In this document: positions 23,671 through 36,408 of the stretch, piece by piece
Layout of the letters: each line of letters begins with the position of its first letter
Position numbering within the stretch: the stretch's first letter is position 1
From: Lepus europaeus
Taxonomy: Eukaryota; Chordata; Mammalia; Lagomorpha; Leporidae
Assembly (NCBI RefSeq): GCF_033115175.1
Contig: NC_084842.1
Location: forward strand, 29,843,549 to 29,907,548
Reading direction: 5' to 3'
Length of the DNA stretch: 64,000 bases
Position numbers and translations under genes: made by a program
Notes under the pieces: model-generated
Database searches by the model: none
The model's input: the letters and a program-made list of their open reading frames with translations, nothing else
What the model was told of the DNA's origin: nothing

Positions 23671-23772
23671 GAAATATGATTTTACAATTAAAATAAGCTA
23701 AAATCTTATCCTATAGGAAATGTGATATAATTGTTATATTATTCTGAAAAAGTATATTCAGTTGGCAAACAT

Positions 23773-24068
23773 ATTTTTTAAACATTTATGTATTTGAAGT
23801 GCTGAGTTACAGAGACAGTGAGAGATCTTCCATCCTCTGGTTCACTCCACAAATGTCACAATGGCCTAGAGTGGGCCAGGCAGAGCAACGAGTTTCTTCA
23901 GGGTCTCCTACACAGCTGCAGGGGTCCAAGCACTTGGGTCATCTTCTGCTGCTTTCCCATTACCAGGGAGCTGGATTGGAAGTTGAACAGCCGGGATTCC
24001 AACTAGCGCCCATATGGGATGCCGGCACTGCAAATGGCAGCTTAACCCACTGTGTCACAGCAATGGTC
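23773..24068 (-). mobile_element. C-repeat SINE, minus strand
   Basis: The reverse tail tttatgtatttgaagtgctg leads to ccatcctctggttcactcca, gcaggggtccaagcacttgg, gctggattggaagttgaaca, cgcccatatgggatgccggc and the head complement ending cactgtgtcacagcaatggtc. It is somewhat diverged. The open frames across it are SINE-derived. Confidence 0.92.
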
Positions 24069-27000
24069 GAAAGCAAGAAGACTTTGATAGTGATTCATTG
24101 TCCTGACTGAAAAAAATTAATCTCTAATAAACTGCATTGAATATGTCTCTTTGTTATTTTTATAAACTCAGCAAATCTTAGTATACAATCTTCAAACAAA
24201 CTACAAGGCAGATATCTGAAATTTGAATTCTGAAATGCATTTATTCAGTATGTAATAGTCTGTTATTCCAGAACAAGAGTAACTACATGATAGGATTCTT
24301 TTTTTAGAAAAAAATATGTTGTTTTTGCTCTTCCTATGAAACTACAGTGGTGATGTCTGGAATTTAGTAGATGCTGTGAAGTATTTCCTGACATTTTGAT
24401 GTTTGGGTGAGGCCCTACTTGAGTGCCCTGCATTTGCTAGATGGCTGGCAGGGTTGGGAGTGCTGTTTATGGGGTAAGGAATTGAGATCAGCAAACCAGC
24501 CCAATGCAACTTTTCAACATCTCAGACACCAAAAATCCTCCTGCTCATTGCCTGTGCATCTGTTTTTTTAGTCATTTGTTTTGTTCTTAGTTTTACCATG
24601 CAGACTAGTAAGTGGTAAATATTTAAAGTGGAAATTTCTCTGTTTCCTAAGGTCATCTTATAGATAATCTCAAAGAAAAATCTAACTGCAATGTGAACAA
24701 CAGAATGGTTAAGAAGCGCATCTCAGTTTAGAAGGAAATGTTATCATGAAGTATATACCTTTTTAACATTTCTTAAATTTGTATGCTCCAACACCAATAT
24801 GAAGAGTAGGAAACACCAAAATATATACAATTCTGCTTCTATAAATTATGAACAAATGCATAAATTTGAGTATTTGGACTACTATATCACACATATATAT
24901 GTACACAAGTGTATTTAGACTGGAATAAGTAGAAAACTGAAAGGCAATTAGACCAAGGTTAAATTTTTATTGCTTCCCAAACTGTTTAAAAAATAACCTT
25001 CACCTTCTAAATTTACACATTTTAAAATTCAGAATTCAGCTATCATTATAACTGACTCAGTTTATAACAATGCCTGATCAGTTTGGAAGTCAACAAAGGA
25101 ATGCATTTGTTTGTATTTTGATTCTAAAATCTTGACAGCTGTCTTGCCTTCTCATGAGTCATAAAGTCAATATTGGGTGTTTTAACTGCACTCTCATGAT
25201 GTTCATACTATTCTTTAAATATGTACTTCCTAAAACAAAGCAAGCTGCATTTTCAGATTCCCCTAAATTTTAATTTATTTTCTGAAAAGAGGTATTATTT
25301 ACAAATAAAATGTTGCATCACATTCAACAATAGATCTTTCTGAAAACAGAATTCATTGATCCATGGCTTCTTCAAGATCCTATATTATATCCATGTAGGA
25401 TTTCTCAGGCTCTCTTAGAAATATAATCCATGCTTATGCTTCTAACATGCTGCTTAATGATTTGCAAATGCATCACAGAATGCCACAATCCTCAGAAGTT
25501 GGTAATAACAGAGCAGATGGCCTTAATTATGTAAGTAACATGCAGCAAGCATTCAAAAGTAATTCAGAATAATTATATGTGTATATATACATGTGTGTGA
25601 ATGTGCATATGTGCAGAAAATAGTATGAAAATATAAATGTACATACCTATATAGATATCATATATTTATATTAATGCAATAAATACATATATATATATAC
25701 ATATGTATTTTATATTGTTTTCTGTGGGGCAAATACTTCAGGTGTCATGCCTATTGAATAGATCAGTATGCTCTGTAATGTAGGAAGATTGCGAAAATAA
25801 TTTCTCAACCTTAGTGATCCTCAGTTTTAATGGTGTCCGGGTGTCTTAGAGTGTCACATCACAGGAGGGAGGAGGTGTTATTTGCACTTATTCTATAGCT
25901 AAGCATTTGCCATTTTATGAGTTGACAAAATGTCATGGATTTAATATACATTTCCATTTCCCAATTTTGTAGAATGACAACACTATAACCTTTTGAAATT
26001 AACTTTGCCCCCAAGATTCCTTTCTTGCAAAAGCTATTGTTAGTACTGATTGCAATGAATGTATTACATTTTATACTATTTCTGGGCTTGAAACTGAAGT
26101 CATTCAGAAATTTACCTTTACATATTCATTCTAGCAACCCAAAAAGATTCTAAAAACTGATAGCCTTTAATTAAAGCAAATGAACAGACATACAATCATA
26201 GAAGAGCATATCCCAGGGTAATTATGCACTTAACAGTTTGACTTCAGTTTCTCTCACTTAAACCTTCTTCCTGCAAGTAGTATCTCATAGTGCCCAGTGC
26301 AATGAGATTATTCAAATGTATGAATCAAGCACTGGAGAAGCAGTATAAAATAATATTCAAATAGTAATTTATACATATTTAAAACAGCTTAAGGTGTATT
26401 AAGGTGTAAAGTATAAACTACAATAAATGTTAATAAATTATTAATGGTGCAGTCTGACAAGAATTAAAGATGGGCTTGATTCAAACAGAATTCCTGCAGG
26501 GGGAAACATGCACATTTTATTTTATGATTTAAATTCTGCAGAGAGCACAGTTTGATATGCAACTCTTCAGAGAATTACAAGCTCTAGAAACAAGCAACTT
26601 CCATTTGAAATGATAAAAATTAATACAGATGTTATTTCAAATTAAATTTCAAACATTTATAGGCAAAAAATGATTATGGAAATTATGAGGCTTAAAATAC
26701 CTCTAATCCACCAAAGATGATGTTTTAAATTGCAATCAACCTGTCATAGTAATTTTCCTCTTTAAAAATATGTTAAGAAAGCAATTTTGGCTCAGAAAGT
26801 CAGTTTTCAACTCCTTGCCATTTTTTTTTCCAAATTAAAGCTTGTAAGATTAATGGTTTACAGGTCAAAACTGTTTTGGGGAGAATTAAAGTAACACGAC
26901 TAGACAAAAGCTAAGGTAAAAATAGTTACAAAACAAAAAGCAAATAGTTGTCCATGCAGGGAAGTTAAAAACATATTGATGGCATACCATGACATTTTTC

Positions 27001-27165
27001 TTCAAATGGACCATCTGAATGTCATTCTAGGCTTCACATAAACATATTTATTTACCAAATGGATTTTATAAAACTTATAAGTATTGTATTATAAATAATC
27101 ATAAATACTTATGGTAGTTACCAGGCAAATTTATCTTAAAATGCCTGTAGATTTGGCTCTAGTTG
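24069..27165. other. Unique AT-rich DNA, no gene seen
   Basis: No gene or confidently named repeat. It contains AT/TG-rich simple stretches (25575-25705, including tacatatatatatatacata). An exact 10-base palindrome GACAGCTGTC lies at 25134-25143. The block from about 26150 to 27130 is free of recognisable repeats. Confidence 0.42.
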
Positions 27166-29404
27166 TTTTTTTTTTTTTTTTTTAACGAAGGGGAAAGCAA
27201 ATCCATTCACATCACAAAGTGCATTTGATTTGGGCCACGAGGTAGAGCCTGTGCACCTGCAATGTGATGAGCGTTCCACAAGGTCACGTTGTGGCATCCT
27301 ATGCTCTCTGTTCTGCAGTACAAGGCAATACGAAAATCCCGCATTCTTTTCAAATTCCAAGCAGCTGAATCTCAATGAAGAGTCAGAAACTTAGCATGGC
27401 GAGGGGGGAGAGGGGGGAATTAAACACTGATGCTGGGTCAGATTTACATGGATGGCTTTTTGAAATAGTAGGTAAAATGTACATGAGATAAGGTACTTAA
27501 AACCAGGATTCAGAATTCACAGTTCAAGATATTATGGCTTTCACATCAAAACTTATTGTTTTATACTTCATATTTATTCCAAGTTATCTTGAAGTCCTAA
27601 GACATACAGTATTCCTACTTTGTGTGTTTAATATCAAATACGCTGAAATGCACAGTGAGTTGAGGATGTGTGCCTCTGTGCTACATTTAACTTCCTTTAA
27701 ATAGATAAACAAGAAAACAGCAATTGCCTTGATTACTTTATTGTGCATGGTAAATTAAAATGAAATAAATTTAGAAGCTCAGCGAAAAATTCCCTGGTTG
27801 CTTGGTTGCTGGCTGTTTTTGAATACCTCCTTGACAATAAAATGCATTGCATTAAACAGTTCATTTCATTTGAAATATCTTAATCTGTATTAATATATGT
27901 CCATACAAATTTATTTTTTGAAAAGTTTCATCAGGAACTATTTTTCCTTCAGCATTTAACATTTTCTGTCCTTAAAAAATGATCAAAATAATGTAGAAAT
28001 GTAATAAAAGAATGTATTATGTAAGTATTAACTTCATTTTCCTACCATTCCTGATGTTTGTGGAGGGGTCCAAATATATCTTAACGGAATCAGTGTAGAA
28101 ATATTCAGTAGGCAAGTGTTTGGTGTGATTGCCAGGGACTTAGCTTATGGTTACTGAATATTATGATTAAAAACCAAAATATAAAAGCAAACCACTTTTT
28201 TGCTCTCTGGAACTTGGGCTTCATGGACGTGCATCTTCTGAAGGCTCTAGGAGTCTGAGGAAGTAACGTGGAATACTGTGTGTTACATATTCCAGTCCTT
28301 GCATTGGTTACGATCAGGCCCATTGTAGATACGGTGGCTGGCCAGTGTGTTCCTTAATATATGTTAAAAGTTTATTAACTTTAAGATTTGTTGTTGTTGT
28401 TTTATACCAGTATTTGGTCATAGACAGTTACATAAAGTAAAAATATTTTAGAAATGCAATCTTCATCACAGAAGTTGAAGAAACTTACAAAAGACAAAAC
28501 TCCTCTAAGTTCATATTAACAATTATTTTCAGCTACTTTTGCTTAACTACTGATCTTATGTTAATATAGTATATTTTTCTTTTATTTTAGCTATTTTTAT
28601 TATTTTAAAATACCTAAAACCTATTTGAACAAAGACAACTCATGAATTGGAGAACTCTTACAACCAGAAGAGGTACTGAGAGTTTCCCAGTGTATGAATC
28701 TAAAAATTACCTTAATTAGGAAAGAATATCTGAAAATAATAACAGATGGGTATTACAATAGTTGTTAATAACAGTACTTATTATTTATTTATGTGAGTGA
28801 TTTGCTCAACAGACATATATGCATAAAATGGTGATGAGGCTTTTGTCTTTAAACTTTATCATTCTGAATTTTATGAAAAGCCATAAAGGATAAGCAAAGC
28901 ACAACATAACTTATTGATTGATCTCTCCCACTTAATAGAACTTGTTAGCTTGCTGATGATAAAATTTAAAAAATGCAGGTTTGCTAATATATTCAAATTT
29001 ATAAGAGAAGCAAAAATTTCTGAATCAAACTAAATTTCATCTCTGGAAGTGGGAAGACTTATTCTGTGATCAATTGGATAACATAGCTCTACACACAATA
29101 ACTGAAAATGTTGAAGTCTGGTAATTTTTTAATGTGATATTTTATTGTTGTAATTCACCCTCCAATAAGACCCATAATTTAAAGGTGTTTTAGATGTTAT
29201 AAATCATTATGATAAAGATAATAGGTTATAATAAATGTAAATTGATATTTACAACTTCTAAGGATCAAAACAACACAGAATATCACTTTATTTCTTTTTT
29301 CATAACTTCTTCATTTCAAAAGATGGCTCCTAGTTTTTGACTCATCCTTCTAACAATGAGCCATTGTTTGTCATGATGAGTACATGCCTATGTTTATTGG
29401 ATCT
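27166..29404. other. Unique DNA with a T-run, no gene seen
   Basis: It starts with an 18-base T-run (27166-27183), beyond which a more GC-balanced 200-base segment follows (27184-27380, minus-strand open frame of 79 codons). That arrangement could be the end of a minus-strand processed sequence, but I cannot match it to a transcript and no poly(A) signal is evident. The rest is AT-rich and featureless. Confidence 0.35.
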
Positions 29405-29489
29405 ATTACTGTCTACCAGCTCTTGGAATCATGCCTGATCCATTCAAATACTTTAATAAACCTTTATTGAGTGTGTGAGTGAATAAATG
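29405..29489 (+). mobile_element. L2-like 3' tail fragment
   Basis: The phrase ctaccagctcttggaatcat, followed by gcctgatccattcaaatact and ttattgagtgtgtgagtgaa, resembles the L2 3' tail. It ends immediately before copy B of the 87-bp repeat. It is short and decayed. Confidence 0.4.
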
Positions 29490-29504
29490 TAAACTGTGCT
29501 ATAT

Positions 29505-29591
29505 AATTCCAATCTGGCCTCGATTAAATGTGAATAGGGAATCATTGCTTGAGTGTACTATGGAGATGTTGAATCACTAAGGAGTGCCAAT
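29505..29591 (+). repeat. Copy B of an 87-bp repeat pair
   Basis: Same orientation as copy A (21897-21982), about 95 percent identical by eye. It is followed directly by a perfect 11-base inverted repeat (taaaagacctt at 29591-29601, complement at 29606-29616, loop aaaa) that is absent next to copy A. Confidence 0.85.
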
Positions 29592-29616
29592 AAAAGACCT
29601 TAAAAAAGGTCTTTTA

Positions 29617-31850
29617 AAAATATTTCTAAAAATATTGTTCATATCTATTAAACACAAAAGAGGGAAGACTCACTTCTAACTGGCCTTTTCACGGTCATAC
29701 TTAAGAATGAAATAACCTTGAGCAGTCTTAAATAAGACAAATTAATACAACGAAAAGAAGTACTTTGGATTATGAGTAAAAAATTCTGTGTTTGAAAGTT
29801 TCTCTGGCTCTTTTGTCTTGGTCTACTAAATATGTCTGATAACTGACATCATCATCCATTAAAGAAAAAAAGGAATCACAACAACAAAAAGAAGGTCAAA
29901 TAATTACTTATGTACTTCTGTCTCTAAAAATCTATTAACTAAAAGTATACCTGATATGAATTACGCAGAATCACTTTCCAGAAAGAAACATATCACTTAG
30001 TCCATTGATCTATTGGCTTAGCAAGAAAATAATAAGATCTCCTTTATCCTGGGCCCTGGTTTTATTTCTCTTCTAAATCAAAAGTAGGGCAAAAGGTGAC
30101 ACACTGACTCCCCTGCAGTCTGCCATAGTCAAGATATTACAGAACATCCAGTAGATGTTTGCTGCTGATGGATTGTTCCCTTATTTTATGCCACACGACC
30201 TGCACCAGTGTGTTCTGGTTTCATGGATGCAGTGTATTATATGCAGAGCTATGATGCAAAGAAGTCAGTGTTGGAGGCAGATGATCCTATTAATAAATCA
30301 GACAAGTTAAAATCTATGTCAAATTGCCTGTTTAGTTTTATACTGTCAATCGGATTTTGATGATTGGCTGAAACTCCAAAAGCATTAAAACACTATCACA
30401 AGACTGTCGAGATTTGAGGGCTTTTAAATTGAAAGGTGATGTTATTTCACTAGCATGAAACATTTTTGATGGTAATTAATATACTGAAGTAGCAAACAGT
30501 CCTAAGAACTCCAACCTATGTGAAGGGGGATGAGAGACTTGTTCTTCTTGTTAACATTAAACTCTAAGGTCCCCTGCAGACGGACGCTTTTGTATTACTG
30601 ATATACTAGAACGCATTTACATGAATGTACCAGGATAAGCCAATCAACTAGGAAGAACCAGGAAGCAAAAGTGAACCCTGGCAAACTGCTTTGAGATGGA
30701 AAATAAACTTATCCCACATGTAATTTCTTTACATCTATTCTCTCCTGGCTTTTCTGAAGTCCTTAGAAGAAATGATTACGCAATAATGAAGTCGGCCAGC
30801 TCAGTCAGCTCACCCCACTTCACCACATGGTCACAAGATGTCAGGTGTCACTGCTCTTAATCACGAAGCAGACTTGGCGGACTTGGTGGCTGGCTCCCAG
30901 GTCAGTCTGCAGCATTTCTGAAGTGGAATTCTCCAGCACAGAAACACTCCACTTTATATTAACCATGAAATAGCCCTGCCTCACATTAATAAAGCAATAA
31001 ACGCCCTCTCCAAGGAATTAGGGGAGCTACTCGGAGGTACACTCACACCCAAGGCATTTAGATGCACAGCTTCTCATTTGCAGAGGACTATTTGTTATTT
31101 CAAAACACCTCAGTCTCCGCAGTAGCACTTTAAAACACACTTATAATGAAATCCTGAGAAGGTAATTCATCAAATTGCAGTGTGAATTGAAACAGGTTTC
31201 ATAGCAGTTTTATTCTGAAAGAAGTCCAAAAGAGCCAAAATGAGTAGTACTTTACAAAACACACAGAACTGGGTAATGTAAAATCAACTTTACTGCGAAA
31301 GGAATCTCAAAGCTCTTTAAAAACAATGACTGGAGCGTCAGAAGGCATTGGCTAAGTAAGTGAGACGGACTTGTCCGATGAGCTCACATGGGACTCGACA
31401 GTCAAAACAGCGCTACTGTGAGAAGAGCAGCCCGCTGCTCTAGGCATGAGGGTGTACATAAAATCCAAGGCTATCGGAAAGGGTTTGGACTGTTTCTTAT
31501 GTTTCATTATTTATTTAACAAATTTTAGAACACAGACTAGACATCCCTTGGCCACAATTTTCCATAGATTAGCTTTTAATTTTCAGCCAGTGGTCTTACC
31601 TACTGCTGGTCTCAATATTGAAAATAAACAGTGATTCTGTTTGCAATGAAATGTTATGGCAATATTTCATTCCAGGATCACTTTCTGCAGATGTTTTCAT
31701 TTTATTTTCTGTTTGTTCAACCTTGCAGGGCAGCCAATAATAGTAACATACATGTGATAGTGTAAGATTAGTTTTTGACTTCAAAAACCATACCATTTAA
31801 AAGGGTATCTGATTACATTGAAGGTCTATACTTACAAAGCCCAATAGCTC
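29617..31850. other. Repeat-free unique DNA, no gene seen
   Basis: About 2.2 kb with no recognisable transposon. From roughly 30100 to 31440 it keeps a more balanced composition and several CpGs compared with the surrounding desert. No splice-flanked open frame or RNA fold stands out. It is a reasonable place to look for conserved non-coding DNA, but conservation cannot be judged from one sequence. Confidence 0.4.
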
Positions 31851-32182
31851 TGGGCCCATACTGTGGCATACCGAGTAAGGCTGCCACCTGCAGTGCCGGC
31901 ATCCCATATGGGAGCCGGTTCCAGTCCCGGCTGCTCCATTTCCGATCCAGTTCTCTATTATGGCCTGGGAAAGCAGTAGAAGATGGCCCAAGTCCTTGGG
32001 CCCCTGCACCCACATGGGAGACCAGGAAGAAGCTCTTGGCTCCTGGCTTTGGACTGGCACAGCTCTAGCCTTTGCGGCCATCTGGAAAGTGAACCAGCGA
32101 ATGAAGGATTTCTCTCTCTCTCTCTCTCTGCCTCTGACTCTCTGTAAATCTGCCTTTCAAATAAATGAATCTTAAAAAAAAA
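31851..32182 (+). mobile_element. C-repeat SINE, plus strand, host of a second SINE
   Basis: It runs from tgggcccatactgtggcata (a head variant), through gccggcatcccatatgggag, ggcccaagtccttgggcccc, tttgcggccatctggaaagt and ctctctctctctctctgcct, to the tail caaataaatgaatcttaaaa. Its A-rich tail served as the target for the next SINE. Confidence 0.94.
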
Positions 32183-32191
32183 TCCTATTGT

Positions 32192-32512
32192 GGCCGGCGC
32201 CGCAGCTCACTAGGCTAATCCTCCGCCTGTGGCCCCGCACACCGGGTTCTAGTCCTGGTCGGGGCATGGGATTCTGTCCTGGTTGCTCCTCTTCCAGTCC
32301 AGCTCTCTGCTGTGGCCTGGGAAGGCAGTGGAGGATGGCCCAAGTGCTTGGGCCCTGCACCTGCATGGGAAACCCGGAGGAAACACCTGGCTCCTGGCTT
32401 TGGATGGGTGCAGCGTGCCGGACGTGGCAGCCATTTGGGGGGTGAACCAATGGAAGGAAGACCTTTCTCTCTGTCTCTCTCTCTCTCACTGTCTAACTCT
32501 GTCAAAAAAAAA
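32192..32512 (+). mobile_element. C-repeat SINE inserted at the tail of its neighbour
   Basis: The head is ggccggcgccgcagctcact, with typical internal motifs, a (TC)n tract and a short A-tail. An 18-base target-site duplication, aaaaaaaaatcctattgt (32174-32191) and aaaaaaaaatccaattgt (32504-32521), differs at one base. This shows insertion into the poly(A) tail of the SINE at 31851. The 81-107 codon open frames are SINE-derived. Confidence 0.96.
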
Positions 32513-32521
32513 TCCAATTGT

Positions 32522-35499
32522 TTATCCAACTTATGCAAAATGGGGAGAAATCATTAGTTTACATGGTTCATGAGGTGTTTGCATAACAATCATGGATTTT
32601 TTGTGTGAAATTAACAATATGACTATATGTATACATTAGATGGAAGGGCATTTAAAGTTAATGACTACTTCTGAAATTTTTTAAAATCTGAGAGAACTAA
32701 AATTCCAACATTTACATAATATCTCATTTTATATGATATGTGTTACTGGCAGATGTATTAACACATAGTTATCTGATGCTTTTTACACTATACTCTTTCC
32801 TCAAATTTCAAAATTTTATACAAAATATTTGACCTGCTGCCAAAGAAGCACAAAGTCCAATATAGATTATCATGTAGTATACAATGTACTAAAAATAAGA
32901 ATAAATGAATGGTTTTGCGATCAGATAGAATATGATTTAATTTCTTTATTTTGGAGATTTTAAATGATTTTATGCAAAAGGAATATAAATAACTTCACAC
33001 CACAAACTAATCTTTAAAGTCACCCTTTCATTCATCATTTGTGTGAAACATTTATCCAATCCAATGAGCTCTGTTGTGGAGAAATTGTGTGTGTGTATGT
33101 GTGTATGTGCGTGCATTGTGGGGAGAGAGTGAAGGAGAGCACGAGAGAGAAAGCATGCCCATCTAGAATCCCAGGAAGGAAACTTTTGTGTGAAAATGAC
33201 ACTTGAAGTACATTCCTTTTAAATATCAGTACTTTCAAAAAGCTCACTATGAATCTCATCCACAGTTCTAGGCTGCATTTCAGTACAGGTATGCAGCTGC
33301 TAGAATTTCTGTGAGAATCTTGATAAAAACACATTGACTTTCCCTCAGAGGATAAAAGGATATAGAAGTTAAATTTTGCTTCTTCATTGCTCACAAAGGA
33401 TAATTAATAAGAGGTAAGGATAATCATGGGCAAAACGCTCTCCCAATCTATTAGCAAAAAGAATGTTTGGAAACTGCTTTCAAACATACTAAAATTTGAG
33501 GCAAGTCAAGAAAAACACATAGTTTCCTGTGATTTTCTCTAGTTACTAACATGCAACTAAACGTTTCTTTTTTCTCTAAATGCACAACCAAACACACAAC
33601 TCATCCTAGCTTTTTAAGGGATGCTCATTGTTAAGTCACTATTTCAACTTATTTATGATGGTGTATTTTCAAGAACATGCTACAAACAATAAAAATCAAG
33701 AATATTTTAGCATTCTCTATTAGCAAACATAGTGAGTTTTTTTTTAGAAACATCTTTAATGTTTTTCTTTCATTTTTCTTCTTACATTAATGGATAGCAT
33801 TCAGGGGAATTTACTCTGGAGTTCAGATATCTTTCTCTTTCTTAATAGATGCATATTCAAAAATCACTTGAAATACAAGCATGTGAAAAGGTGCATTCCT
33901 AATTTTTCTTATACGTTTCTTTACTGTTTACTTACGAATTTGATTTTCCTTTGTAATATTTCAAACTTCCTTTAGTCCCCTTTCTTGTAAAGCACATCCA
34001 TCTTTATTTTCAAAGCACTATTATAGCACTGTGATTCAATTTATGATTTTCAGTGTGTGCCTTTCACACATTTTCAACAGGGGCGCTCAGAGACATACAG
34101 GAAGCTGCACAATTCATCAGTTGCCTACACCCACCACAAAACAGTGATTATGACAACCCTTTCTCTGTTTTGTAGTATATCTCATCTTGATTATCTGGTT
34201 CAGCTACACACAGGAAAAAAAAAAAAAAAAACGCATGTCATGTCTTTCTCCATTAGCAAACACTGCACAAAAAGGGTTACAGTTTATCTTTGTGAAGATT
34301 TCTCTTAGGAGCTTTTAAAAAAGTGTGAGCATAGGCAGAAACGCACGGAGCTATGATGTCTGCGTTCATATTCGTAGTAAGATTCTTTTTAATGTACCTA
34401 TTAGTGGGAACTAAACAGTTTGAATGTTGAAAGGAAGGGGCATGCAATTGATGTATAGTTCAACAGTCAATGCAATATGGAGCTCATTAAGTGGAATACA
34501 TTTTATATTGCATCTTGAACTGCAGATAGTTCTGAAACCATGGTGCTTACATGTCTATAACCTAACTATGCTAGTTAAAAATAAAGAATTAACTGTAAAT
34601 GTGCAACATCTTCACCCTCCTTCACGTAACTCATTGAAATGTTGGTAAACTGAACCCTTGAATTCAGTGTCAATGCAATCTGATGATTTTATTTAAGGGA
34701 GAAATGTGACTGATTTAAGGTAGTTACAAACTATATAGTAGTTTCAAATAAGTGCAAATGATCTCCTATGAGACATGGTGTTACTGCAGATTCTGGGGTG
34801 CCAACATTTTCACCCAAATATAAAGGTACAGGAAGGATTTGTTCAAAGTTGGTCCTAGGGGGAGCAAATTGGGTTCTTGCCTAGGGCACACGCATTTTGG
34901 AGGAGGGATGGAATTCAAGCACTTACTATAGGTATTGCTGTCCGTTTCATCTAATCACCTGCGGCTGTCTTCGCCAAGCTTCCAGGAGGCTGCAAGAATT
35001 CATGCTTAGAAGTTGCATCAAGACATCCTGACACAAGCTGGATATAGGGCGCCTCAGGGCAGCCTTGAAGCGGAGTGAAGGTTATTGTGGCTAAATGAAT
35101 GAAACTAGACAGAAAAACTGTCGGCAGCTTAGAAACAGCAAGGCGATTCTTGGTGGTTTCAGGCATAAAATTTTTAGGGGAAGTGGCTGCACATGCATAG
35201 CATTAGATGTCCATCAAATCCAAGCTGATTTAGTACTCCCACAATGCCTGTACTTATCGTTGCACTTAACAGTGTGGCAATGCTCATCTATAGATTAGTC
35301 TGTTCTTAGGTCCTAGGCTCATGCATCCATGTGATCTAGTACACAGCTCAAAGCCCTCAGCAAAATCAAAATCCTGTTACCTAATCCCAGTTTAAAAAGG
35401 GGTAGGGTGGGGAAGACACAGATATTTATAAAATGCTGGTGTGTGAAGGCACACACCACATTGGGAATTATTATGTAAATTAATGTTTTTAGTATTTTT
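32522..35499. other. Unique AT-rich DNA, no gene seen
   Basis: About 3 kb without a named repeat. It contains a TG-rich simple stretch (33087-33112) followed by a GA-rich stretch, an A-run (34215-34231) and short open frames without family resemblance. Confidence 0.42.
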
Positions 35500-35515
35500 A
35501 AAAGGACAAGAAATA

Positions 35516-35827
35516 GGCCGGCACCCCGGGCTCACTTGTCTAATCCTCCACCTGCAGCACTGGCACTCCAGGTTCTAGTTCCGGTCATTCCTCTTCCAGT
35601 CCAGCTCTCTGCTGTGGCCCGGGAAGGCAGTGGAAGATGGCCCAGGTGTTTGGGTCCTGCACCCACATGCGAGACCTGGTGGGGAGGGGGCTGGCTCCTG
35701 GCTTCGGATCGAGCTGCTCACTGGCCTTGGCGGCCATTTGGGGGGTGGGCCAACGGAGGGAAGATCTTTCTCTCAGTTTCTCTCTCTCTCACTGCCTAAC
35801 TCTGCCTGTCCAAAAAAAAAAAAAAAA
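35516..35827 (+). mobile_element. C-repeat SINE, plus strand, internally deleted
   Basis: The head ggccggcaccccgggctcac is followed by tctaatcctccacctgcagc, ccaggttctagttccggtca, gaagatggcccaggtgtttg and the tail tgcctaactctgcctgtcc plus an A-run (35812-35827). About 25 bases expected after ccggtc are missing. Related flanks aaaaggacaagaaata (35500-35515) and aaaaggaaaaata (35824-35836) are the probable target-site duplication. Confidence 0.93.
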
Positions 35828-35993
35828 GGAAAAATAACTGTAATAAAAGTTACGTGAGATATATTACTGCAGAGAACTATTACTGACTATAACAAAGTAT
35901 AAAGGAATATTTCTGATGATTAATTTGTCAAGTAGTTTGTGTGCAGATTTTAAGTCCTATAGCATTAGTTAATAAGTTTGTGGGACAACATAT

Positions 35994-36051
35994 TCTCTCT
36001 CTCTCTCCCTCCCTCTCTCTCTCTCATACACACACACAGATAGAGAGAGAT
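35994..36051 (+). repeat. CT/CA compound microsatellite
   Basis: (TC)n with two CCC interruptions runs into (CA)n and then agatagagagaga. It is simple sequence without coding value. Confidence 0.95.
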
Positions 36052-36353
36052 TGCACCTGATTCCCTACCTCATAGCTAAGGGACTGTATATAGACTTGGA
36101 GAAAAAAATCTCTCTGTGGGTTTATGCAGAGTGAAGGAGCTTGTAAAGCTGTCTTGAAAGGAATTTTGAAACTATCCATTCTTATATCCAAGAAATATGC
36201 AGAATTCTTGCTCTAAAATGGGTGTAGAAGTGTATTGGAGCCGACAGTTGTGCAGGCTGCCAGCTCTGGGAAACCAGATCTTCCCTGTAGCTAAGCGTGT
36301 ATTTTTGTTGCTTCTGGAAAGAAATGACAGAAGGGGATAAAAGAGGTTCTACC

Positions 36354-36408
36354 GTGTCTGATCTGTAAGGACTGAGCTCTTTGTGTCTGATCTATAAGGA
36401 CTGAACTC
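36354..36408 (+). repeat. Short tandem duplication, 29-base period
   Basis: The 26-base unit starting gtgtctgatctgtaaggact (36354-36379) recurs at 36383-36408 with two substitutions and a three-base spacer. It is a local slippage duplication in otherwise unique DNA. Confidence 0.85.

Noticed and set aside
27136..27375. Minus-strand processed gene next to the T-run
   Set aside because: The 79-codon frame has no recognisable domain, and no AATAAA lies in the expected place.
31851..32512. tRNA-like A and B box sequences in SINE heads
   Set aside because: They belong to tRNA-derived SINEs; no complete cloverleaf or tRNA gene is present.
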